Assembly: GCA_003116875.1 (NCBI GenBank)
Contig: BCKT01000009.1
Span: 434,001 to 498,000 of the forward strand
Length of the DNA stretch: 64,000 nt
Direction of reading: 5' to 3'
Origin: Takashimella koratensis
Taxonomy: Eukaryota > Basidiomycota > Tremellomycetes > Trichosporonales > Tetragoniomycetaceae
Shown piece after piece: positions 37,395-46,704 of the stretch. The position numbers and the translations under genes are program-made. How positions within the stretch are numbered: the stretch's first letter is position 1; the number at the start of each line of letters is the position of its first letter. Below the pieces are notes generated by a model. That model made no database searches, was not told the origin of the DNA, and was given only the letters and a program-made list of their open reading frames with translations.

Positions 37395-40300
37395 TCACTC
37401 ATCATCTGCCCCCGCACCTCCGCGTCTGCGCCGGTGCTTGACAGCTTCTCGGTGTCGCCTCTTCCACCCGCGTGTCAACTCGAGCCTTCGCGCCTCCCAG
37501 CGCCGCTTCATCTCTTCGTCCGTCTCCTGTGCCCAAAACCCCTTGAACTCTGTATGTTGCACTCCAGCTGAACCTCCTGCACCCCTACTACCACTGGCAC
37601 CGGCACCTGCACTGCCTAACCCACGACCATTGCCGTACCCTTGATCTCTTCCTCCATACCCACCGTACCCACCTCTCACACCTCCCTCCATCACCTCCTC
37701 CTCCTCCTCCTCTGCCTCTGCCTTTCGTTTCCCCACCGGTAACCCAGCAATCGCCATTGCCACCTCACTTTGCGCCTCTCCTTTCCGCCCTGCCCCACTC
37801 GGAATCGGGTAAGGGAAAAACAGAGGTACCTCTGAATCCGGATCAAACACTGACTTGGCACCGACCGTCATCCCTACCGCCGATCCCGATCCCCCGGCCG
37901 TCTCTGTGGTGGGCAATGAAGTAGGAGCGGTAGGAAGGGCAAGGTCGGTTTCGTCAATTTCAATATCACCGAATGTAGACATCAAAGAAAATCCGGACGT
38001 GGGCGCGAAGATACCGCGCAAAGTGGATGCGGAGGTAGATGAGGCAGCAGCGGGAGCAGCAGGAGCAGCAGGAGCAGTTGAACTGGACGCGATTGGCGGG
38101 TCGGCAAGTTCTGACCCAGACGATGACTCCGAGCCAGAGTCAGAGTCGTCAGAGTCTTCAGAATCTTCCTCGGTCGAGTCGTCGTCGTCCGACGAATCTC
38201 CACCGCCGTCCGATGTATCCTCTTCCTCGTCATCGTCGTCATCCTCGTCATCCTCGTCGTCGTCGCTCTCCTCATTCGCGTCTGCGCTATCACCTGCTTC
38301 TTCATTCTCTTCCTCCGCGTCTTCTTCAACCTCTTTATCGTCTTTGAGACCCCCTCCATTCTCCTGTTCCTCGTCCTCGCTAGAATCCTCATCCTCTTCG
38401 TCATCCGAATCCTCAACCCCATCCGCCTCCTCGTCCTCATCAATCTCGCTTTCCTCGACATCCTCAACGCCTTGATCCGGTTCGAGTTGCGCAAGCGAGA
38501 CCTGCTCGATCGTTTCGTCCATTTCGATTTCTTCTCGAGCAGTCGCCACGCTCCGTTCGCTAAGCGGGACTGACCGGCCTCGAGCGACTTCAACGTCGTC
38601 TTCATCCTCTTCGTCCTCGCCCTCTTCCTCATCTTCATCTTCATCCTCCAATTTCTTCTCATCCTCATCCTCCTCACTCTCATCGTTGAACACATCCCAC
38701 TTGATCTTCTCCTTTTTCTCATCCTTCTCTCCCTCTACCTTCTCGCCTAACAAAACAGTCAACCAACCCATTGACCGATTTCGTTCCTCGCGCGCCTGTG
38801 CTAACACGGGCTCGGGGACAGCCTTGGGTCGGGGCGAAGGCGCTCGTTGCGTTGTCGTCTTCGTCGGCTGCTCAGCACGTGGGGTCGGGCCAGGAAGTGA
38901 GGAGGGAGGTACGTCGCTCACGAGGAGGTCCAGAGCGCTAGGAGAGGGCGAGAGGGCGTCCGAGCGAGATGGGAAGAGAGGAGATGAAGCGTCGTCGAGG
39001 CGAGATGGGAAGAGAGGGGATGATTCTGCGTCGGTGCGAGGTGGGAACAGAGGCGAGGACGCGGGCGAGGGTGTAGGCGAGGACACGAGATCGGTTGACT
39101 CGACATTACGTGAAGGGAAAAGAGGCGAAGATTGGGCCTCCGACTCAACACCCTCGTCTCTAGTCGGGAACAAAGGCGACGCGTCTTTCTCCCTGTGATC
39201 CACTGATACCCCTTCCCACTCGTCTATCTCATTTTCAACATCAATCCCAAGATCTCGCTTTCGCTTCCCAGTCGCACGCACGACGATTTCTTGATCTCCA
39301 CACCTCCAAACACCCACCACCTCGTCATCTCCCTCGCCCCCTTCTTCGTCCTCGCTCCTATCAGAGAAGACCCAGTCGTCGAGACCCGCACGGAAGGGTA
39401 CGTCATTTTCATCCTCGTCCTCGTCATCGCTGAGGGTGTCATGTGTCGCTCCAAAGGTGGATGGGTCAAGAACTCGGATCCGGGCTCGAGAAGGGGCCGC
39501 ACGTGGGCGGGAAGTGGAAGGGATCTTGGGAGGGTCGGATCGAGGAATGTGTGAAAGAGGATGGGCAGGGCGCATGGATAAGGGGCGGACAAGAAAGCCG
39601 TCATCGAGTTTCCAGAACTAGAGAGAGTTAGTGCTTGGTTAGCCTAATGAAGATGAAGACGAATAGGAGAACGGCGAGAGAAAGAGACTTACTTTTTTGG
39701 TTGAGTAGGTGGATAGGGTGACGGGACGTTGATCTTGAGCCATCTTGGCGCCCTCGTCACCTAGAGCAACGGTGAGTCTGCGAACTCGTTTCGCACGACG
39801 TATCCGCTCCGTCTCGGCCGGGGGGTTACGTTCAGCGTCGAGCCTGGAGACGAGAGGTCAGCTACGGATTTTATGGGGCACAGGCACGGCTAGATAGGCG
39901 GAGTAAGAGGTGTAGGGATTTGGTATGGAAAGAAGAAGGAAGAGGAGATAGGTGACTCACTTCACATCGATCCGGGGCTTGGCTTCAGCAAGACGAAGCT
40001 GGGCTCCGCGCCACATCGAGCCAGACATAATATTGAGGCCTGGTTTGGGTAAGCCCAGGTCTTTGCAGGTAGGTACGTTGATAGGACTGGAGATAGGTGA
40101 TAGAGGCCATAAACAGAGACAAGGACTGTTGATGTACTCACATTTTTTCAATTGAAGAGGTGTCGTCTCGATAGTGAAGAACGTAAACGGTCGTGGGTTA
40201 CCTATTCCCATCGTCAGCGTCCTCCTACCTAACTCTCCATCACCCCCATAATCTCTAGATATCTTTCCATACCATGCAACCTCATCCTCATCACTGTAAG

Positions 40301-40501
40301 CTCTGACAGTTACTCACCTACAGCATCCAAACCAAGCTCTTCGACATCCCTGACTTTTCCAAAACTTCCAAACCGATCTCGAATATGCGTGGCAGTGATA
40401 GACGGTGTCAGACCTGCGACATGGAGCCGTTTCGTGATTGTCGCAGTCGGTGGCGGGACCGAGCTTGAGCTGGCGCGGGCGCTAGGACCGGCGGTAGACA
40501 T
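37395..40501 (-). CDS. NOP8: Nop8-like nucleolar RRM protein
   Basis: Five or so exons; the last is large (to TGA-side end 37395, ending AVKHRRRRGGAGADDE). An RRM at the N-terminus (KRLHVAGLTPSITATHIRDR, then FGSFGKVRDVEELG, RPFTFFTIETTP, KCLNIMSGSMWRGAQLRLAE) is followed by a basic stretch, a long Glu/Asp/Ser-rich acidic middle, and a C-terminal segment VPLFFPYP, FKGFWAQETDEEMKRRWEAR and LTRGWKRRHREAVKHRRRR. This order is that of yeast Nop8 and human NOL8, nucleolar factors for 60S ribosome assembly. Repeats of SPLFP[ST]R occur around 38930-39170. The start could also lie 54 bases upstream (MANLGFLSLSP); I chose the ATG closer to the RRM. It is divergent from Nse1. Confidence 0.8.
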
Positions 40502-40712
40502 GGGATCTCTTTCAGAGGTGGTTGGAGAGAGAGAGAGGAAGCCAAGGTTGGCCATAAAAATCTGAACATCCTAGGTGTTCAGGCACCGCAAGGCCACGTG
40601 GATGACACGTGACAACATTACATCTGTTGACGCGACGTCTTCGTTTCTTGATCTTTCTGGATCTCAGCATCAACCACTCACTCACTTAGTCACTCACCCA
40701 ACCACCCTCGCG

Positions 40713-42228
40713 ATGGCGCAGACAAGAGCGACCGACTTGCACAGGGTGTATATCCAGTCTCTCCTCTCCCGCAGGGCGGTACCGGAGCCCATCGCGCTGG
40801 AGCTGTACAAGCGAGCTATCACTGCTTGTCGATGTAAGTGGGAGGTATCCTTCTCTCCCTTCTTCCCTTCCTTCCTTCCTTCATTCCTTCCTTCCTTCAT
40901 TCCTTCACTCTCTCCTTGTCTCTCTCCTTATTTACTATCGACCTTTCCTCACACTCATCATCCCTCATGACCTCTGACTTGTGCTCATTCTTACACAGCC
41001 ACGGACGACACTTTCCGACCCACCCACGCGCCCGACGTTTCCGGTCTCGCCTCGTTCCTCGAAGATGTGTCCAACCTCCTTGAAGAAGTGGGTATGGTTG
41101 TGCGTAGGGGTAAAGAGGACCTCAAGGGAGGTAACTGGGTCGTGTTGGTACGTGTAAACCCCTAGACTCGCGTCTCGTTTCAACCCCTTACTACATCAAA
41201 AGCTGATGTGTCGTATCGGCGCAGTGTAATACAGATCCATCGGGCGTCGCTCAACTCGCAACAGACTTGTCACCCCTCGAACTTGCCTATTTCCGTGAAG
41301 TCGTGCGTCTTGATCACCATCTCTACATCCACCTCTGTGCCTTCTATCTAATGCTGCACTCACTGACTCCGTCCAAGCTCACAGCCATCGTCGACTCGTA
41401 CCCCGCCAACTCGATTGGATCTAACCACGCGCTTAAATTAACAACCGAGCTGCAATCGAACATGCAACGAACGACGGCCGAGGGGCTGTTGGCTGCGTTC
41501 ACATCGCGACAATGGCTGGCGCTGTCTAGGTAAGTCGGGATCCGAGGGGAACGAGGGTTGCACTATGCCTCAGACTTTGTCACCGAGGAGGTGCCCTCGA
41601 GTTGGCTACGAAACATTGACTAACACTTCTCGTCACCATCTCTAGGCGCGGACGGTACAGCCTCGCTCCAAGGGCTATGCTCGAGCTCGAGAGTTACCTC
41701 AAGCAGCAGTTTGAAGACGACGTGCGGACATGTCGGCGATGTAGCAAGCTCGTCATGGCAGTGAGTTGACCGCTGGTGTGATCTACATCTAAAGTATGGC
41801 TGACCGCCTTTACAGGGGAAGATCTGCGGAGTCGACGATTGTAAGTTTCCCTCCTTCCATATAATTTCAAGTCGGATCAGCTAACTTGACTCTCCCCAAC
41901 TTTCCCTACCTCTGTGTCTTTGGTGCCGGCCCACCCAGGCGACGAGCACTACCACGGCTACTGCTTCGACACGATCCAGCGCTCTGGCCGACCAATCTGT
42001 CTCTCCTGCAAAACAGCATTCGCCGAAGTCCCTCCGAAACCGCTGGGCGAGAAGGCGGTGTCAATGGAGCAAGACGGCTGGGGTGGGGTGCAGGGCGGAA
42101 GGAAAAGGAAGAGAAACGGAGCTGCAGGTAGGAGGACGTCAGGCCGGAGAGATGAGGAAGACGGTGAGGAGGAGGATGAGAATGAGGAAGATGTAGAGCA
42201 GGAAGGCGGTGAGGAAGATGAGGACTAA
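40713..42228 (+). CDS. NSE1: Nse1, RING subunit of the Smc5-Smc6 complex (334 aa)
   Basis: Six exons (40713-40833, 40999-41147, 41225-41529, 41646-41760, 41816-41840, 41939-42228) join in phase to 334 residues. Nse1 is the ubiquitin-ligase subunit of Smc5-Smc6, acting in DNA repair and recombination. The N-terminal winged-helix part begins HRVYIQSLLSRRAVPEPIA. The variant RING near the C-terminus shows Cys/His pairs in CRRCSKLVMAGKICGVDDC, DEHYHGYCFD and CLSCKTAF. A Lys/Arg stretch (GGRKRKRNG) and a very acidic tail end the protein. Upstream, 211 bases shared with Nop8 act as a divergent promoter. A tetranucleotide CTTC repeat sits in intron 1. Confidence 0.88.
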
Positions 42229-42671
42229 GCGCAGGTTCTGCCATTCGCAAGTTCATTGCGTTCCTTCATTCGGGCGCATTGTTCACTCTCATTTGTTCAT
42301 ACCCAGCATGATCTGTACATTCCCCCTCTGTGATCTCACCCATGCACTTAATGTCTAATTTGTCGAGAGTTGAGGAGGCAAAGAGGAGCTGTGCTGAGCA
42401 GGTGTGGCAGTGGACACAGCGCCAGCGGTGAGACGTGAACGGTCATACATGCGTCGTGCGGGTCGTGCTTCTCGTTTTCTCGTTTGTATACTAGGACACT
42501 AAAGGTGTCGAGGGAAGAATGGACTGGAATGGACCGAGGTGGGGTGAGGCGGTATGGATTGAAATAGTTGGTAAATGACAATGGGTGGAAGGATAGATGG
42601 GAAACATATGGATCTAGCAGGTACAGTGAAATGAAACCTCAACGACTACCCTCAACTTTGTGACACTTTTG
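42229..42671. other. Convergent 3' spacer
   Basis: 443 bases between the Nse1 stop and the stop of the Ser-rich protein gene. It should hold two 3' UTRs. Nothing else seen. Confidence 0.5.
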
Positions 42672-43871
42672 TCAACCCGTAACGACACGGCGAACTGCTT
42701 TACCTTTTCCCCTACGCTGCCTCTCAAACTGTAGCCCTCTTAGCCCCAGTTCGAGCCTGACCACCCCCTCTCTCCCCTCCCTTCCCTCGTCCCTCTCCGT
42801 TTCCCCCTCCCCCTCTTCCCCTCCGTTGCCCCTGTCCCTATCCACTGCACCACTTCGCCCCCTCGGCCCTTCTTCCTCCTCGACTTTGAGCCTCCCCTCA
42901 CTCGCACTCCTGCCAAGCACCATGACCGGCGACCTGCCTCTTCCCTCCAGATCCTCGGCGACGCTCTGCCTCGAACTCAGTGGAGACATGCGGCGTCCAC
43001 CTGCCCTACCACTCGGGCCTGCACCAAAGTCTCCGCCTAGGGTCGCGCTCCTGGGTCGGGCACCACTGAGGAGGAGCCCACTACCTTGGCCTGCCTCGGT
43101 CCCGTGGTAGACTGAGGCAGGGTGAGAAGGGGGCCGAGAGCTAGAGGTGAGAGGGACGGTCGTGCCTGTCGATCCGTAGGTCAGGCCCATGTTCGCCAAC
43201 GACCGAGGCTCGGAGCTCGATCGGCCTAGGTGCGGGGCAGGCGGGCGGTGAGGTGGTGGGAATGGGTGGGAAGAAGTGGAGGCAATCGTGAATGTTGATG
43301 TGAGCGGTGTAGGCGGCTGAGATGGGTGGTTTGCAATGTTGTACATCCGACTGCGAGGGTCAGTACATCTCGGTTGAAAAGAAGGTTCATATTCGTCGGT
43401 GGACAAAAATCTAACAAGAGGCAAACCCCAATGCTCACCTGCTGAAAACACGACTGATGGTCCCAATTCGTTCACGCTCCTCTTCGCTTAGATGAGGACT
43501 CTCCCCACGCCGGAGAGTACCGGCGACAGTGGACGGCGAGGCGGGGCGCGATGGGCTGGCCGACCGGGACAGCTGGGAGAGGCGGCGTTGGCGTGGACGA
43601 GGAGGGGTGAGAACAGTGTCCGGTGATGGAAAGAAGGGCTCGCGTTCGGATTGCTTGGCGTTCTCCCACGGTCAGCGGGGTCGGTTTAATTAAGGGAGAG
43701 GAGAGAAACACAGGAGGAGTAGGGGTAGGGCGAGGTCAGGGAGGACGAGGAAGGATATAGAATGTGGGGGAGAAGCCAATTGAGGAGAGGAGCAATGGGT
43801 AAACCTACCTCGTCGTCGTCGGATGAACTTGAAGAGCCGCATAGACACTGTCGACAAAGTTGTGCACCCAT
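42672..43871 (-). CDS. Unknown Ser/Pro/Arg-rich protein with Cys-rich N-terminus
   Basis: Three exons join in phase: MGAQLCRQCLCGSSSSSDDDE, then a Ser/Arg/Pro stretch ending in EEERERIGTISRVFS, then a long disordered part to the C-terminus (ERQRRGKGKAVRRVVTG). The N-terminal MG followed by Cys at 6, 9 and 11 resembles a dual myristoyl/palmitoyl signal, though residue 6 is not the preferred Ser/Thr. The segment around the second splice (ERIGTISRVFSSRMYNIANH) is the only part that looks structured. Repeated SRSAS and SSSEPRS motifs could be phosphorylation sites. I do not recognise a family. Likely a membrane-tethered or regulatory scaffold protein, but that is inference. Confidence 0.55.
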
Positions 43872-44255
43872 AGTGGCGAGACAAAGAGATGAAGACAAAA
43901 CAGGAGAGGGAGAGGGGGAAGGGGAGGGGTTCACGTCGCCACCGTGACGCTTTTTGTTTTTCCTACTGGTGTTTTATAGATTGCGAGTAAGGTGGGCGGG
44001 TGTGCGGATGGACGAGTGATGGTGACTGGACTCTGATCAGTCACCTGCACACCTTGGCACCGTCGTCTTTTGTTCAGAGTAGGACAAGGAAAAAGTGAGA
44101 GTAGGAGGAGGTGAAAAAAATTGCAGGCTACCTTTGACGTAGTCGTCTACCGAGAATCCCTTTGAGAACGGCGGCAACCAACTCAACCTCGGTCCCCACC
44201 GTCCCCACCGTCCCCACCGTCCCCACCGTCCCCACCGTCCCCACCGCCCCCACCG
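43872..44255. other. Spacer with 9-bp tandem repeat
   Basis: 384 bases between two minus-strand genes. It contains the promoter of the Ser-rich gene and, next to the stop codon of the 121-aa gene, a tandem repeat (44192-44254). Confidence 0.5.
44192..44254. repeat. 9-bp tandem repeat, 7 copies (GTCCCCACC)
   Basis: Six perfect copies and one with a single change. On the minus strand each unit has a run of four G, and the array begins right after the stop codon of the 121-aa gene, so the G-rich strand would be in its 3' UTR. Confidence 0.9.
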
Positions 44256-44621
44256 TCACCGTGACGGGGTTACTGTCGGTCCCTCTGCGACCCCACCCTG
44301 ATCAAGCGGGATCTCTATCCTGATCACTTGGCCGGAAGGAACGGCGATCACACCCGGGGAGTTATTGTTGTCTATTTGCGGCCGCTGGGGGTAGAGATAA
44401 ATCCCGATCTGTGGATCTAGGCGACGGTGCTCGGTCCGCGGGTGGGAGTGGGGATGGGGATGGGAGTGGCGGTCGAGGGGAGAAGGGGATCGAGGGGAGA
44501 GCAGGTGAAGGGTCGAGGGGGCTATGTGGGTCAACGGGAGGATACAGCAGGCGATGGTCCAGAACAAGACCAAGATTGATGCAGCATTCCGTCGGGGATG
44601 AGTATCATGTTGGTTGTCCAT
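44256..44621 (-). CDS. Possible small single-TM protein (121 aa)
   Basis: An intronless frame starting MDNQHDTHPRRNAASILV, with one hydrophobic segment (ASILVLFWTIACCILPLTHI) serving as TM or signal anchor, a His/Pro-rich stretch (DRHSHPHPHSHPRTEH) and a polar end (VIAVPSGQVIRIEIPLDQGG). The frame stays open another ~110 codons upstream, but that part is Pro/His low complexity, so I prefer this internal ATG. No family recognised. The TM and the ordered last third argue for coding; lack of introns and no homology knowledge argue for caution. Confidence 0.4.
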   Translation of the reverse strand: MDNQHDTHPRRNAASILVLFWTIACCILPLTHIAPSTLHLLSPRSPSPLDRHSHPHPHSHPRTEHRRLDPQIGIYLYPQRPQIDNNNSPGVIAVPSGQVIRIEIPLDQGGVAEGPTVTPSR

Positions 44622-46076
44622 GTTCCTCGCTCCTCGCTTACTCGCTTTACCCTGAACGCATTGCTTCCTCGTCACCTCTGCATCCTTCCTCCTCTGTGGT
44701 CCTTTCCAAGGCTTAGCGGTTGTTGCGGGCTTGGGGGTTGCCGTCGCGGTTGGGCTCTCGGCGCAGGCAAGCGGGTGAGCTCGAGCCCGAGCCCCGAGTG
44801 AGGCATGGGGAAAGAAGGTCGCGCCATGATGAGAGCGGGGATGGGGCGGCGGTGCGTGCGTGAGATCGGGTCCGTGGTCGGGGCCTCGGTCAGGTGAGCC
44901 TCGTGGGGGATGGTGGATGGATGGATGAATGGATGGTGGAGACGAGACAACCAACGTCCCTTTGAATCAAGCGCCCTAGACGCGCCCCAGTCTGATCTCT
45001 CTTGATCACTTTCGGCCTCGACCCGTTCGTTATCTTCCTCCCTCCCTTCCCTTGCCCCTGCCCAGCCTGTCCTTGCCCTCGCCCTGACCTGTCCAGTCCC
45101 TACCTACCCTACGTCTTCCTCTCCCCAGTCGGCCGCTGTCGTCGTCCGAGCACCGAATGGCGCCGGGACAAACAAAGAGAACGCGACGACGCTTGATGGA
45201 AGCGGTGCCGAGGATGGTGATGGTGATGGCTATTGCAGGGGTCAAGATGATGATGATGGCGTGATTGATGAGTAGTGAGTTGTGAGTAGTGAGTCTGGAA
45301 AGGCGTAGGACGAGGCCAGAGCACAGAGGAGTCGCTCGCTCAGAGTGACTGGTCAGTTCTTCCAGTTGGCCGCTCCCCTGTACGATCAAGGACATCTTGC
45401 GATCGAGACGGCCAAGTCTCTCTACCGCTGATTTACTCAATCACCCCGATCTGAGCTATCCCAAAAGTGTCCACTCGGCGCCGTGTTGACGTCCAACGTG
45501 CGCTTCTTTTGTCCTCGGTCTTAGCCGCCACCGAAACCCATCCAAGACCTATTCGTACACTCGCCCGTTCTCGGCCGCATCCCGGCGTCGGATCAGCAGG
45601 CACAAGAGAAGCCCGGATCAGTCGCGTCAATCAGTCCACTTCGCGACCGAGACAAGACTATCGGGATGAGCCCACGCGTCGGCATTTACACTCGGTAACC
45701 AAGTAGGCGATACCCCTATTCCCGATAAATACACGCAAGTGACGGGCGCATGTCGGTCGTGATGAAGGGTGGGTGGAGGTGAAACGACGCCTTTCCCCTA
45801 ACGAGAGAAGCAACACGCGCCCTCCACCAGTCAGAGGCGCTCCGCATCGGATCGAGAGGGTGGGATACGGCGGCTGGAGGTAGACGTCAGATGAGATGAT
45901 TGTTACACAGACGAAGCGATGAGGAGCGCAAGTTGGGGTGATGTAACACTACGTTGCGTCATCGCTATGATGTCAAGCTCACCTTATCCGAGACCCACCC
46001 ATCGACTCGCGGTATTTAACAACCTGACCTCTTCCACCTAATCGATCATTCTTGAGACTGCCTCGACAAACCCAAG
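44622..46076. promoter_or_regulatory. Divergent intergenic region with a TATA box
   Basis: About 1.45 kb between the 121-aa gene and the 81-aa gene. The right end has TATTTAA at 46013-46019, about 60 bases before the + strand start. No gene seen. Confidence 0.45.
46013..46019 (+). promoter_or_regulatory. TATA box of the 81-aa gene
   Basis: TATTTAA 58 bases before the ATG at 46077, a close spacing typical of strongly inducible small genes. Confidence 0.45.
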
Positions 46077-46459
46077 ATGACCGGAAACACTGGCGGCGCT
46101 GACAACAACATGTGAGCCTCGTCGCGTCACGAGGCTGACCATCATAGCTCTGTCACTTTTGACGACAGCGCGCGGGCGGCGACGAAGCCCACGCCCAACG
46201 AGAACATCACGTACAAGAATCAAGAGGGTCAGACGGTCCACCCCCCGCCTCAGTCGGGTGCGGGCGAGTTCTACCCCGTCGCAGGGGTATCTACCCAGGC
46301 TACTCAGGTGAGTGGAGTCCGGTGAGACGGGTTCTGCGATTGGGGTGTGGCGGGTAACGGTAGATTGGGCTGATAGAGACGATACAGACAGGAGACGTGC
46401 CAGGCGGAAGACCGCAGGGCGGACCTAAACGCGGCCAAGCAGGTGGGGTGAGCATGTAG
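46077..46459 (+). CDS. Small unknown hydrophilic protein (81 aa)
   Basis: Three exons (46077-46111, 46169-46307, 46388-46459) join in exact phase to 81 residues. The protein is hydrophilic, rich in Gly, Pro, Thr, Asn and Gln (NITYKNQEGQTVHPPPQSG, GEFYPVAGVSTQATQ, GGRPQGGPKRGQAGG), with no signal peptide, TM or Cys. Three well-formed introns in so short a gene and a nearby TATA box make it convincing as a gene. It looks like an intrinsically disordered stress-type protein, but I recognise no family. Confidence 0.65.
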
Positions 46460-46704
46460 ATGGCAAGAATAGTATGAAACGAAGTAGAGGATCTAGCTGT
46501 AGTATGAGCAGGATGTAGCGTATGCATCGGCCATTTGACCCTGCCCTACCTCCACCGGTCTGGATCCGGCCGGCCAGCGGCGGCGATGATCTCCATCTCC
46601 CGCTGAATTGCCAGATTGTGAGATTTGAGTTGATTCCAACGGTCGGCACTGTACACTCCCGGATATCGCGGAGTGACACCCATTGATACCCCTTTACCTA
46701 CTCC

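Noticed and set aside
37855..38475. 206-codon frame on the + strand inside the Nop8 gene
   Set aside because: It is the mirror of the acidic Glu/Asp/Ser tract on the other strand (GAN/TCN codons read as Ser), with no domain of its own.
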